This document shows, piece after piece, positions 51,671 through 60,250 of a stretch of DNA of 64,000 nucleotides. Numbering within the stretch: position 1 is the stretch's first letter; each line of letters opens with the position of its first letter. Both the position numbers and the translations under genes were made by a program. Below the pieces are notes generated by a model. The model did not search any database. It saw only the letters and a program-made list of their open reading frames with translations, and was not told the DNA's origin. The DNA comes from JACVRU01 sp040902725 (GTDB taxonomy: Bacteria > Actinomycetota > Thermoleophilia > Gaiellales > Gaiellaceae), in assembly GCA_040902725.1 (NCBI GenBank), contig JBBDWU010000038.1, positions 62,001-126,000 of the forward strand, given 5' to 3'.

Positions 51671-52290
51671 AGGACTCGCAGCACCCCCACGACCTTGCCC
51701 AGCACCTTGACGTGCTGCGCGTAGATCGGCTCCATGCCGTCGTTCTCCGGCTGCAGCCGCACACGGCGGCCCTCCCGGTAGAACCGCTTCACCGTCGCCT
51801 CGTCCGCCGACTCGTCGTCGCCCGCGAGCGCGACCACGATCTCGCCGTCACGCGCGGTGTCCTGCCGGCGCACGACCACGAGGTCGCCGTCGAGGATGCC
51901 CGCGTTCAGCATCGACTCGCCCTTCACCCGCAGTAGGAAGTCCGCCCCCCCGTGCGCGAGCAGCTCGGGGACGGCAACGTGGTCTTCGATGTTCTCCTCG
52001 GCGAGCAGCGGCCCGCCGGCGGCGATCTCGCCGATGAGCGGCAGCCGCTCCACGGCCGGAGCTTCCGAGGCGCGCTTGCGCCCCCCGCCGAGCAGCTCCA
52101 GCGCCCGCGGCTTCGTCGGGTCGCGGCGCAAGAGGCCCGCCCGCTCGAGGTTCGCCAGATGGGCGTGCACCGTCGACGGCGACGCCAGGCCGACGGCCTC
52201 GCCGATCTCGCGGACCGTCGGCGGATAGCCGTGCCCGTCGACGTAGTCGACGAGGAAGTCCCAGATTTCCTGTTGTCTCCCGGTCAGCAC
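51667..52290 (-). CDS. lexA: LexA repressor
   Basis: SOS repressor and self-cleaving protease, 207 residues. N-terminal winged HTH (TGRQQEIWDFLVDYVDGHGY, PPTVREIGEAVGLASPSTVH), cleavage site in GEIAAGGPLL, catalytic Ser in VKGESMLNAGILDGD and catalytic Lys in ATVKRFYREG. GTG 52290 was chosen because AAGGAGG lies 6 nt upstream; a longer frame to 52476 crosses the operator and tRNA gene. Two LexA boxes lie upstream, so the gene is autoregulated. Confidence 0.96.
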   Translation of the reverse strand: MLTGRQQEIWDFLVDYVDGHGYPPTVREIGEAVGLASPSTVHAHLANLERAGLLRRDPTKPRALELLGGGRKRASEAPAVERLPLIGEIAAGGPLLAEENIEDHVAVPELLAHGGADFLLRVKGESMLNAGILDGDLVVVRRQDTARDGEIVVALAGDDESADEATVKRFYREGRRVRLQPENDGMEPIYAQHVKVLGKVVGVLRVL

Positions 52291-52306
52291 TCGAAGCCTC
52301 CTTGGC

Positions 52307-52337
52307 CGAACGTCCGTTTCCGCGAACGTGTGTTCGC
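52307..52337 (-). promoter_or_regulatory. two LexA (SOS) boxes
   Basis: GCGAAC-GTGT-GTTCGC at 52322-52337 is a perfect GAAC-N4-GTTC box with extended arms. CGAAC-GTCC-GTTTC at 52307-52320 is a second, one base off the palindrome. They lie 17-47 nt upstream of the lexA start, the expected place for autorepression. Confidence 0.9.
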
Positions 52338-52419
52338 TGGAAGGGTAGAGACTCCTGCGGACGGCGTCAACCGGACGAACGAAAGCGGCCTTGCGGCCGC
52401 CCCGTTCACGCTCTCGAGA

Positions 52420-52508
<89 letters not shown>

Positions 52509-52546
52509 AGACAAACCCGATTGTAGCCGCCGTTAGAGTGCCCCGC

Positions 52547-53956
52547 GTGCGCGCCCTGTGTGCCGAGGCGCTCGACGCGGCCGTCGCCTCCGGGGCGACG
52601 TACGCCGACGCGCGCGCGGTCGTCCGGCGCGATCAGGTCGTCGCGACGCGCAACGGCGCGCTCGCCTCCGTCCGCGACGTCGAGAGCGAGGGAGTCGGCG
52701 TGCGGGTGCTGGTGGACGGGGCGTGGGGCTTCGCCTGCGACCGGCGGCTGAGCGAGGAGGGCGCGCGCGAGGCGGCCCGCCGCGCGTGCGCGTTCGCCCG
52801 CGCCGCCGGGGCCCGCACCGACCGCCGGCTCGAGCCGGTCGAGGCGCAGAGCGCGGAGTACCGGACGCCGGTGAGCGTCGATCCGTTCTCGATCCCCGTC
52901 GGCACCAAGGCCGAGCTCTGCCTGCGCGCCGAGGAGGCGATGCGGCAGCCGGGCGTGATCGTCACGTCGGCGGCGGTGCGCGCCTTCCGGGAGCTGAAGG
53001 CGCTGGCGACGACCGACGGCGTCGAGGCCGACCAGGACCGCGTCGAGTGCGGCGGCGGCATCGACGCGATCGCCTCCGCCGACGGCGTCGTCCAGGCGCG
53101 CAGCTATCCGGCCGGCTTCGGCGGCTGGAGCGCCCAGGCCGGCTGGGAGTTCATCGAGGAACTGGCGCTCGAGCGCGAGGCGCCGAAGATCGGGGAGCAG
53201 GCCGTGGCGCTGACCCGCGCGCCCGTCTGCCCGGCCGGCCGCACCACCGTCGTGCTCGACTCGGACCAGATGGTCGCGCAGCTGCACGAGTCGGTCGGCC
53301 ACCCGATCGAGCTCGACCGCATCCACGGCGCCGAGGCCGCCTACGCGGGCACGAGCTTCCTCTCGCCCGCCGACCTGAACGCCCTCCAGTACGGCTCTGA
53401 GCTGATGAGCGTGACCGCGGACGCCACGCTCAAGCGCGGCCTCGGCTCCTTCGCCGTCGACGACGAGGGCTTCCCCGCCCGGCGGGAAACGATCGTCGAG
53501 GCCGGCGTGCTGCGCAGCTTCCTCTCCTCCCGCGAGCTGGGCGGCGGCGGCTCGATGCGCGCCGACAGCTGGAGCCGCATGCCGCTCGTCCGCATGACGA
53601 ACCTCTCGCTCGAGCCGGGCGAGGGCAGCTTCGAGGAGCTGGTCGACGGGGTCGCCGACGGCATCTACCTCCAGACCAACAAGAGCTGGTCGATCGACGA
53701 CAAGCGCCTCAACTTCCAGTTCGGCACGCAGCTGGCCTGGGAGATCAAGGGCGGCAAGCTCGGCCGCTTGTTCCGCGACGCGACCTACACCGGGATCACG
53801 CCCGAGTTCTGGGGCTCGCTGGACGCCCTCGCCGGCCCGGAGGAGTGGGTGGTGATCGGGGCGACGAACTGCGGCAAGGGACAGCCGGGCCAACTGGCCC
53901 ACGTCTCGCATGGGGCCTCACCCGGCCGCTTCCGCGACGTGCAGGTCGGCACGTGA
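52547..53956 (+). CDS. tldD: TldD metalloprotease-family protein
   Basis: 469 residues. The zinc site HESVGH (HExxxH) near residue 246 in VAQLHESVGHPIELDRI, with DEGFPARRETIVEAGVL and FGTQLAWEIKGGKLG, as in TldD. TldD/TldE form a heterodimeric protease that matures modified peptides and degrades unfolded ones. A TAGAGT hexamer at 52534-52539 is 7 nt before GTG 52547, favouring that start over GTG 52538. Followed by its partner with a GTGA overlap. Confidence 0.93.
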   Translation: MRALCAEALDAAVASGATYADARAVVRRDQVVATRNGALASVRDVESEGVGVRVLVDGAWGFACDRRLSEEGAREAARRACAFARAAGARTDRRLEPVEAQSAEYRTPVSVDPFSIPVGTKAELCLRAEEAMRQPGVIVTSAAVRAFRELKALATTDGVEADQDRVECGGGIDAIASADGVVQARSYPAGFGGWSAQAGWEFIEELALEREAPKIGEQAVALTRAPVCPAGRTTVVLDSDQMVAQLHESVGHPIELDRIHGAEAAYAGTSFLSPADLNALQYGSELMSVTADATLKRGLGSFAVDDEGFPARRETIVEAGVLRSFLSSRELGGGGSMRADSWSRMPLVRMTNLSLEPGEGSFEELVDGVADGIYLQTNKSWSIDDKRLNFQFGTQLAWEIKGGKLGRLFRDATYTGITPEFWGSLDALAGPEEWVVIGATNCGKGQPGQLAHVSHGASPGRFRDVQVGT

Positions 53957-55308
53957 CGGAGTCGCTCGAGGCCGCCGAGCGGGCGCTCGCGGCCGCCGAG
54001 GGGGACGAGGCGGAGGTCGTCGTGCACGCGGAGCACTCCGGCCTGGCGCGCTTCGCCGCCTCCGAGATCCACCAGCCGACGCTGATCGACAACGCAATCG
54101 TTCGGCTGCGCGTCGTCCGGGACGGGCGCGTCGGGTCGGCCACGACCAACCGGCTCGGCGACGAAGGGCTGCGAGACCTCGCCGTCCGGGCGGCCGAGGC
54201 GGCCGACAGCGCGCCGAAGGACAGCTCGTTCCCAGGATTCGCGCCGTCGGGGGCGTTGCCCGACGTCGAGGGCTTCGACGAGGAGACGGCCGCCCTGGCG
54301 CCGGAGGAGCAGGCCCGGCTCGCCCGCGCGGCGCTCGACGGCGCCGCCGACTTCGGGCTCTACGGCTACGTGACGAGCGGCGTCACCGAGCTCGCCGTCG
54401 CGTCGACCGCAGGCGTCCGCGCCGACCAGCGCTCGACCGACGTCTCGGTGCTCGTGCTCGCGGCGGACGAGGGTGCCTCCGGCTACGCCGCCGCGACGAG
54501 CTGGCGGGTCGCCGGCGTCGACCCGGCCGCCGTGGCGGCCGAGGCAGCGGACAAGGCGCGGCGGACACGCGATCCCCAGCCGCTGGAGCCCGGCCCCTAT
54601 CGCGCCGTCCTCGAGGCCTACGCGGTCGCCGAGCTGCTCGACTACTTCGCCTTCGACGCGTTCAACGGGCAGGGCTTCCTTGAGGAGCGGAGCTACCTGG
54701 CCGGGCGCATCGGCGAGCGGGTTTTCGACGAGCGGATCTCGATCGCCGACGACCCGCTCGACCCGCGCGGGCTGCCCAGGGCGATCGATTTCGAGGGGAC
54801 GCCGAAGCAGCGCGTCGAGCTCGTCGAGCGGGGCGTCGCCCGCGGCGTCGTCTGGGACCGCACGACTGCCGCGCGCGCCGGGCGCGAGTCGACCGGACAC
54901 GCGGTGCAACCGGAGTACCAGACCTACGGCGCGATCCCCGTCTCGCTCAGCCTGGCGCCGGGCGACGCGACGATCGAGGAGCTGTGCGAGGCGGTGGGGG
55001 ACGGTCTCTACGTCACGCGGCTGCACTACCTCGGGGTGGTCGCGCCGCGCGAGGGGATCATCACCGGCATGACGCGCGACGGCACCTTCCGCGTCCGCGA
55101 CGGCAAGCCCGCCGAGCCGCTGCCCAATCTCCGGTTCACGGTGGCCGTGCCGGAGGTGCTGGCCGACGTGCCCGCGCTCGGCCGCGACCTCGCGCTCGTG
55201 AACCGCACCGACTTCTACGGCGAGCGGACGCCGGCCGCGGCCCTCGTCCCTGCGCTCGCGACGGCGCGGTTCACCGTCACCGGTGTTGGCTCCGGGCCAG
55301 GCCTCTAG
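53953..55308 (+). CDS. pmbA: TldE/PmbA-family partner protein
   Basis: 451 residues, same fold as TldD but with no HExxxH motif, as expected for TldE. LARFAASEIHQPTLIDNAIV is the family opening; HYLGVVAPREGIITGMTRDG and the closing LVNRTDFYGERTPAAALVPA match. Works with TldD as a regulatory or docking half. GTG overlaps the tldD stop. Confidence 0.92.
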   Translation: MTESLEAAERALAAAEGDEAEVVVHAEHSGLARFAASEIHQPTLIDNAIVRLRVVRDGRVGSATTNRLGDEGLRDLAVRAAEAADSAPKDSSFPGFAPSGALPDVEGFDEETAALAPEEQARLARAALDGAADFGLYGYVTSGVTELAVASTAGVRADQRSTDVSVLVLAADEGASGYAAATSWRVAGVDPAAVAAEAADKARRTRDPQPLEPGPYRAVLEAYAVAELLDYFAFDAFNGQGFLEERSYLAGRIGERVFDERISIADDPLDPRGLPRAIDFEGTPKQRVELVERGVARGVVWDRTTAARAGRESTGHAVQPEYQTYGAIPVSLSLAPGDATIEELCEAVGDGLYVTRLHYLGVVAPREGIITGMTRDGTFRVRDGKPAEPLPNLRFTVAVPEVLADVPALGRDLALVNRTDFYGERTPAAALVPALATARFTVTGVGSGPGL

Positions 55309-55311
55309 TCG

Positions 55312-55533
55312 CTAGGCGAGCTGGTGGTACAGGAGCACGGTGTTGACGGCGAAGAGCGTGGCGACGACGACCGTGAGCCGCGTCAGGTTCTTCTCGACGA
55401 TGTGCGTCCCGCCCTGCGACATCGGCTGGAAGCCCATCCCGCCGAGCCCGGCCTCGCGGCCCGAGTGCATCAGCACGAGCGCCATCAGCGCGAAGCAGAG
55501 CAGCACCTGGACGACTGCGAGCGCGGCGGTCAC
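55312..55533 (-). CDS. secG: preprotein translocase subunit SecG
   Basis: 73 residues, two membrane helices (AALAVVQVLLCFALMALVLM and a second near 52-70) around the cytoplasmic loop HSGREAGLGGMGFQPMSQGG, the SecG pattern. Stabilises SecYEG during secretion. TACACT at 55545-55540 lies 6 nt before the GTG. Confidence 0.92.
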   Translation of the reverse strand: MTAALAVVQVLLCFALMALVLMHSGREAGLGGMGFQPMSQGGTHIVEKNLTRLTVVVATLFAVNTVLLYHQLA

Positions 55534-55553
55534 GCGGCGAGTGTAGCGAGCGG

Positions 55554-55958
55554 TTACTTGGGCTTGGGGCGGCCGGCGGCCTCGACGATGGCGTCGATGA
55601 GCTCGGCGGCGATCTTGTCTTTCGTCACGTAGCCCGCGGCGCCGGCCTTCCGCGAGCGGTCGATGTCGTGGAGCGAGTTCGAGCCCGTCAGCATCAGGAT
55701 GTTCGCGGAGGGCCGCTTCTTCCGGATCTTGCGGACGGCGTCGACCCCGTCGAGCACCGGCATGCTGATGTCCATCAGCACCACGTCGGGCCTCAGCTCC
55801 TGGTGGAGGTCGACCGCCTGCTCGCCGTTGCGCGCGCGGCCGACGACGTCGAAGCGGTCGTCGGTCGCGAGGATCGCCTTCAGCGCCTCGGCGAAGAGCG
55901 TGTGGTCGTCGGCGATCAGCACCCGGATGGGCCGTGTGCGGGCCGCGGAAGCTCGCAT
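55554..55958 (-). CDS. receiver-only response regulator
   Basis: 134 residues: a single REC domain without an output domain. IRVLIADDHTLFAEALK (acidic pair), phospho-Asp in VVLMDISMPVLDG, Thr in ILMLTGSNS, Lys in GYVTKDKI. The REC resembles those of NarL/LuxR regulators, but the HTH is missing and the frame ends cleanly, so it acts on a separate partner or is a truncated relic. A TATAGA hexamer lies 6 nt before ATG 55958; a longer in-frame extension was rejected. Confidence 0.88.
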   Translation of the reverse strand: MRASAARTRPIRVLIADDHTLFAEALKAILATDDRFDVVGRARNGEQAVDLHQELRPDVVLMDISMPVLDGVDAVRKIRKKRPSANILMLTGSNSLHDIDRSRKAGAAGYVTKDKIAAELIDAIVEAAGRPKPK

Positions 55959-56003
55959 GCGACCTCTATAACGCACCCGGGACCGGATTAGTAGTGTGCG
56001 GAC

Positions 56004-56234
56004 ATGTCTGGGGAGGACGTGCGCGAGCGGATCCAGAAGCTGCTTGTGACCGGGGACAACCGGCTGAAGCAGGGGGTCGACCCGGAGAAGGCGCGTCAGA
56101 GCTGGGAGCAGGCACTCGCGCTCGCGCGCGAGGCGGGCCTCGAGGAGTCGGTCCGGCCGCTCGTGGAGGTCAGGATCGCCGACCTCGAGCGGCTCGCTCC
56201 AGAATCGCCTCCACCCGGCGCGCCTGCTCACTGA
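56004..56234 (+). CDS. small hypothetical protein
   Basis: 76 residues, helical: MSGEDVRERIQKLLVTGDNR then KARQSWEQALALAREAG, resembling a single TPR-like hairpin. TAGTGT at 55992-55997 lies 6 nt before the ATG, supporting a separately transcribed gene. Its 3' third overlaps the glycosyltransferase on the other strand by 65 nt. Confidence 0.55.
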   Translation: MSGEDVRERIQKLLVTGDNRLKQGVDPEKARQSWEQALALAREAGLEESVRPLVEVRIADLERLAPESPPPGAPAH

Positions 56235-57159
56235 CGTCGTGCCGCTCCGCGGCGGCGCGCGCGGCCACGTTCGGGACGGGCAGCGACGCGGCGCGCTTGA
56301 GGGCCGCGGCCAGCTCCTCCGCGTCCATCGGGTCGACCAGCACGCCCGCCTCCTGAGTCACGAACTCCGGCGGCCCGCCCACGCGCGTGGCCACCACCGG
56401 CCGCCCGCACGCCATCGCCTCGAGCAGCGCCTGGCCGAGCGGCTCGACGAGCGACGGCTGGCAGACGACGTCGGCGGCGCCGATCAGGGCCGGTACCGCA
56501 TCGTGCTGGACGGTCGCCAGGACGCGCACGTTTGGCCGGCCCTCCAGCTGCGGTCGCAGGGGCCCGTCGCCCGCGAAGGTGAGCGTCCCCTCGCCCAGGG
56601 TCGCGAAGGCGTCGGCGAGCCGGACGACGTTCTTGCGCTCGCTGAGGGCACCGAGGCAGAGGAAGGCCGGCGCCGGCCCCTCCTGGCGCGGCAGGAGCGG
56701 GAACCGCTCGAGGTCGACTCCGGAGCTCACGACCTCGGTCTTCCCGCGGGCCTCCGGCAGCTTCGCCTCGAGCTCGTCGCGCAGGTACTCCGAGACCGCG
56801 ACGACCGTGCTCGCCCGGCGGACGACCAGCCGCGTGGCGGCCGCGACGCCGGGAACGGCGCCGATGTTGCGGACGTCGCGCCCGTGCGCGGTCACGACCA
56901 GCGGCGCGCGGGAGGCGAGCGCGGCGATCAGGCCGCTGGGCACGAGGAAGTGCGCGTAGACGACGTCGGGGCGCGACGCGCGGAGCGCCCGGGCCGCCAG
57001 CTCCAGGTAGCGCCGCTTGCCGCCGGCACGGCGGTCGAGCACCGCCCGCTCGACCTCGTGGCCGCGCGCCTCGAGCTCCTCGGCGAGCCGCTTCACGAAG
57101 ACGCCGAGGTCGGGATCGTCCGGGCCGGGATACATCTGCGAGACGAGCAGGATCCGCAT
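56170..57159 (-). CDS. GT4 family glycosyltransferase
   Basis: 329 residues. N-domain MRILLVSQMYPGPDDPDLGV, PDVVYAHFLVPSGLIAAL, VVTAHGRDVRNIG; C-domain LCLGALSERKNVVRLADAF and CQPSLVEPLGQALLEAMACG with the sugar-nucleotide Glu. Transfers a sugar from a nucleotide donor to an unknown acceptor, probably at the membrane. Divergent from the ABC exporter with only 21 nt between the starts. Confidence 0.86.
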   Translation of the reverse strand: MRILLVSQMYPGPDDPDLGVFVKRLAEELEARGHEVERAVLDRRAGGKRRYLELAARALRASRPDVVYAHFLVPSGLIAALASRAPLVVTAHGRDVRNIGAVPGVAAATRLVVRRASTVVAVSEYLRDELEAKLPEARGKTEVVSSGVDLERFPLLPRQEGPAPAFLCLGALSERKNVVRLADAFATLGEGTLTFAGDGPLRPQLEGRPNVRVLATVQHDAVPALIGAADVVCQPSLVEPLGQALLEAMACGRPVVATRVGGPPEFVTQEAGVLVDPMDAEELAAALKRAASLPVPNVAARAAAERHDVSEQARRVEAILERAARGRRS

Positions 57160-57180
57160 TGGGCGCTATCGTCGCAGCCC

Positions 57181-58161
57181 GTGTCAGTGGTCGAGGTGAC
57201 AGAGCTGGCGAAGGTCTTCCGCGTTCCCGAGCGGGAGGCCGGCCTGCGCGCGTCCATGCGGGCGCTCGTCCGCCGCCGTCATCGCGACGTGCGCGCGGTC
57301 GACGGGATCTCGTTCGAGATCGGCCTCGGCGAGGTCGTCGGGTTCCTCGGCCCCAACGGCGCCGGCAAGACGACGACGCTGAAGATGCTCTCCGGCCTGC
57401 TCTACGCGACCTCGGGGGAGGCGCGGGTGTTGGGGTTCGTCCCGTCCCGCCGCGAGCGCGACTACCTCCGCCAGATGACGCTCGTGATGGGCAACCGCAA
57501 CCAGCTGCAGTGGGACCTACCCGCGCTCGACTCGTTCGAGCTCAACCGGGCGATCTACCGGCTCGGCCCCGAGGACTTCCGCCGGCTCCGCGACGAGCTG
57601 ATCGAGCTCCTCGACGTCGGCGACCTCGTGCGCAAGCCCGTGCGCAACCTCTCGCTAGGCGAGCGGATGAAGGTCGAGATCGTCGGCTCGCTCGTCCACC
57701 GGCCGGTCGTGCTCTTCCTCGACGAGCCGACGATCGGCCTGGACGTGACGATGCAGAAGCGGATCCGCTCCTTCATCGGCGAGTACAACCGCCGCTACGA
57801 GGCGACCGTGCTGCTGACGAGCCACTACATGGCGGACGTCGAAGCGCTCTGCAAGCGCGTGATCGTCATCCACCACGGCCGGATCCTGTTCGACGGCCCG
57901 CTCGCCCGCCTCGGTGAGCAGTTCGCCGCCTACAAGACGATCGAGGTCGCCGTCGCCGACGGCGCCGCCGATCTCGGCCGCTACGGCGACGTGATCGAGC
58001 GGGACGGCGACCGGGTCAAGCTGCGCGTGCCGAAGGCCGACACGTCGCGGGTCGCGGCGCTCCTGCTGAACGAGCAGGAGGTCATCGACCTGACGATCGA
58101 GGATCCGCCGGTGGAGGACGTGATCGAGCTCGTCTTCGCCGAGGCGGCGGAACCGCGGTGA
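57181..58161 (+). CDS. ABC-2 type exporter, ATP-binding protein
   Basis: 326 residues. Walker A GFLGPNGAGKTTTLKMLSG, signature NLSLGERMKVEIVGSLVH, Walker B VVLFLDEPTIGLDVT, H-loop LLTSHYMADV, then a C-terminal regulatory domain. Belongs to the group of ATPases paired with the two permeases that follow (uncharacterised ABC-2 systems, related to drug and lipid exporters). TATCGT at 57167-57172 lies 8 nt before the GTG. Probably one transcript with both permeases. Confidence 0.93.
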   Translation: MSVVEVTELAKVFRVPEREAGLRASMRALVRRRHRDVRAVDGISFEIGLGEVVGFLGPNGAGKTTTLKMLSGLLYATSGEARVLGFVPSRRERDYLRQMTLVMGNRNQLQWDLPALDSFELNRAIYRLGPEDFRRLRDELIELLDVGDLVRKPVRNLSLGERMKVEIVGSLVHRPVVLFLDEPTIGLDVTMQKRIRSFIGEYNRRYEATVLLTSHYMADVEALCKRVIVIHHGRILFDGPLARLGEQFAAYKTIEVAVADGAADLGRYGDVIERDGDRVKLRVPKADTSRVAALLLNEQEVIDLTIEDPPVEDVIELVFAEAAEPR

Positions 58162-58997
58162 GCACCGTCGAGCCGCTGGCCCGCCAGAACCCGCTGCGGG
58201 CGATGGCGGACTTCTACCTGACCACGATCCGGACGCAGCTCCAGACGCAGTTCCAGTACCGGGCGGCGACCTACATGTACCTGATCGGCATGGTCGCCGA
58301 GCCGGTGATCTACCTCGTCGTCTGGACGACGATCGCCGAGCAGAACGGCGGCTCGGTCCAGGGAATCTCGACCGGCCAGTTCGCCGCCTACTACATCGTC
58401 TGGACGCTCGTCCGCAACATGAACATCGTCTTCACGCCCTACGGCTGGGAGTGGCGGATCCGGGACGGCGAGCTCTCGGCGGCGCTGCTGCGGCCGCTGC
58501 ACCCGATCCACTACGACATCGCGCAGTTCGCCGGCGGCAAGGTGATCTGGGTCGCGCTCTACCTGCCGATCGCGGCCGGGCTGACCCTGGTCTTCGATCC
58601 AGTGTTCACGGCGACGGCGCTCGAGGTCGTCGTCTTCCTGATCGCGATCTGGGGCGCCTACCTGATCCGGACGATGCTGCTCTGGCTGCTCGGGATGGTG
58701 ACCTTCTGGACCACGCGCGGGAGCGCGATCTTCGAGACGTACATCATGGCCGAGCTCCTGCTCTCGGGCCGGCTCGTCCCGCTCGAGCTGATGCCCGGCT
58801 GGGCGCAGACCCTCTCCGACTACCTCCCCTTCCAGTGGGCGTTCTACTTCCCGATCCAGACGCTCGTGGGCGACCTCTCCGCCGGCGAGCTGGTCGGCGG
58901 GCTCGGGATGCAGGCGCTCTGGACGGCGGTCGGCGCGTTCCTCGTCTGGGTCTGCTTCCGCGCCTCCGTGAAGAAGTACACCGCGGTGGGGAACTGA
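58158..58997 (+). CDS. ABC-2 type permease, first subunit
   Basis: 279 residues, about six membrane helices; RTQLQTQFQYRAATYMYLIG and WRIRDGELSAALLRPLHPI are typical of this ABC-2 permease family. GTG overlaps the ATPase stop; TGATG overlap to the next gene. Cargo unknown. Confidence 0.87.
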   Translation: MSTVEPLARQNPLRAMADFYLTTIRTQLQTQFQYRAATYMYLIGMVAEPVIYLVVWTTIAEQNGGSVQGISTGQFAAYYIVWTLVRNMNIVFTPYGWEWRIRDGELSAALLRPLHPIHYDIAQFAGGKVIWVALYLPIAAGLTLVFDPVFTATALEVVVFLIAIWGAYLIRTMLLWLLGMVTFWTTRGSAIFETYIMAELLLSGRLVPLELMPGWAQTLSDYLPFQWAFYFPIQTLVGDLSAGELVGGLGMQALWTAVGAFLVWVCFRASVKKYTAVGN

Positions 58998-59782
58998 TGC
59001 GCGCCGCGCGCGTCGCCTGGATGTTCTTCCGGCTCGGCGCGCTCAACGAGCTCCAGTACCGCGCGAACTTCTTCGTGGCCGCGTTCCAGTCGATGCTCTC
59101 AGTGGGGGTCGCGATCGTGGTGCTGAAGCTCATCTACTCCCACACGGCGGAGCTGAACGGCTGGTCGGAGGCGGAGCTGCTGTGCGTGATGGGGATCCAG
59201 ATCCTGCTCGGCGGCGTCATCCACGCGGCGATCCAGCCGAACATGGAGCGGCTGGTCGAGGAGGTGCGCGACGGCAAGCTCGACCATGCCCTGACGAAGC
59301 CGGAGGACTCGCAGGTGCTCGTGTCGGTGCGCGACGTCCGCATCTGGCGCGCCGTCGAGGTGATCTCCGGCGCGGCGGTGCTCGGGGTCGGGGTCGCGCG
59401 GCTGGACACCGAGATCGGCCTCGGCGACGCGGCGTCGTTCGGCGGCCTCTTGCTCGTGGGGGCCGTGCTCCTCTACTGCTTCTGGCTGATCCTCGCCACC
59501 GGCGTCTTCTGGATCGTGCACATGTGGTTCCTCGCCGACCTCTTCGAGGGCGTCTACCAGACGGGCCGCTTCCCGATCGGCATCTATCCGTCCTGGCTGC
59601 GGTACAGCCTCACGTACCTGATCCCGATCGGCTTCGCGATCACCGTGCCGGCCGAAGCGGTGACGTCGCGGCTGGGCTGGACGACGCCGGTGGGGATGCT
59701 CGCCTTCGCGGTGGCGCTGTTCGCGTTCACTCGCTGGTTCTGGTTCTTCGGGCTCCGTCGCTACTCCGGCGCCTCGGCGTAG
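58997..59782 (+). CDS. ABC-2 type permease, second subunit
   Basis: 261 residues, about six helices; LGALNELQYRANFFVAAFQS and VRDGKLDHALTKPEDSQVLV parallel the first permease (LRDGELSAALLRP), so the two subunits form a pseudo-symmetric pair. Completes a three-gene exporter module. Confidence 0.87.
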   Translation: MRAARVAWMFFRLGALNELQYRANFFVAAFQSMLSVGVAIVVLKLIYSHTAELNGWSEAELLCVMGIQILLGGVIHAAIQPNMERLVEEVRDGKLDHALTKPEDSQVLVSVRDVRIWRAVEVISGAAVLGVGVARLDTEIGLGDAASFGGLLLVGAVLLYCFWLILATGVFWIVHMWFLADLFEGVYQTGRFPIGIYPSWLRYSLTYLIPIGFAITVPAEAVTSRLGWTTPVGMLAFAVALFAFTRWFWFFGLRRYSGASA

Positions 59783-59819
59783 GCGCCCGGCACCACCGCC
59801 CACCGAGGCGTGGTCTGAG

Positions 59820-59840
59820 CAAGTAACAGACTGTTACTTG
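59820..59840. repeat. perfect 21-bp palindrome, left copy
   Basis: Arms CAAGTAACAG and CTGTTACTTG around a central A. The 17-bp core AGTAACAGACTGTTACT recurs exactly at 60218-60234. Located upstream of the small HTH-like gene and after the ABC exporter. Probable operator or boundary repeat. Confidence 0.8.
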
Positions 59841-59898
59841 GACAGATGGCGCTCGTTCGGCACAGTCTCGTGCGATTTCACGAGCCAAACTGTCGGGC

Positions 59899-60210
59899 GT
59901 GCTGTGCTTCGCCCCGCGCCTCTCGCCGCGACTGCTCGAGTCGATCGCGCGGTTCGATGATCCTGGCCTGCCGATCGCCGAGGTCTGCCGCCGCGTCGGC
60001 GAAGAAGCTGCCCGGCTAGGCCTCTTCCGGCCAAGCTATGAGCGGGTGCGCGAGCTCGTGCACGCCGTCCGCCACGCGCGCCGGCTCAAGTCACGACGGC
60101 CGTCGACCGCGGCCGTGCTGCTCGACGTGGCCTTCCGCGTCCGCCCCCCCGAAGCGCTCCTCGATCACGTCTCCGGCGTGGGCGTGCCGGTCTCCCCCCG
60201 CGCTCCGTGA
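59899..60210 (+). CDS. small HTH-like protein between palindromic repeats
   Basis: 103 residues from GTG 59899. Central segment PIAEVCRRVGEEAARLGLF followed by RPSYERVRELVHAVRHAR reads as a helix-turn-helix similar to those of integrases and small regulators, with a basic tail (RRLKSRRPSTAAVLLDVAFR). I recognise no named family. A 6-bp hairpin (CTCGTG/CACGAG) with outer ACAGT/ACTGT pairing lies 59862-59893, just before the start. The palindromes on both sides suggest that the protein binds them, i.e. autoregulation; that is inference. Confidence 0.6.
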   Translation: MLCFAPRLSPRLLESIARFDDPGLPIAEVCRRVGEEAARLGLFRPSYERVRELVHAVRHARRLKSRRPSTAAVLLDVAFRVRPPEALLDHVSGVGVPVSPRAP

Positions 60211-60215
60211 GAAGG

Positions 60216-60236
60216 CAAGTAACAGACTGTTACTAG
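60216..60236. repeat. 21-bp palindrome, right copy
   Basis: Arms CAAGTAACAG and CTGTTACTAG, differing from the left copy only near the right end. Starts 5 nt after the HTH-like stop and 15 nt before the stop of the methylmalonyl-CoA mutase gene on the other strand. Confidence 0.8.
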
Positions 60237-60250
60237 TCCTTGAACCGTGC

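Noticed and set aside
59846..60019. ATG frame starting right after the left palindrome
   Set aside because: 58 codons of Arg/Ser/Cys-rich sequence without secondary-structure pattern; the GTG frame at 59899 is better.
59834..60034. Minus-strand frame opposite the small HTH-like gene
   Set aside because: Arginine-rich with no hydrophobic core; the plus strand has an HTH-like pattern.
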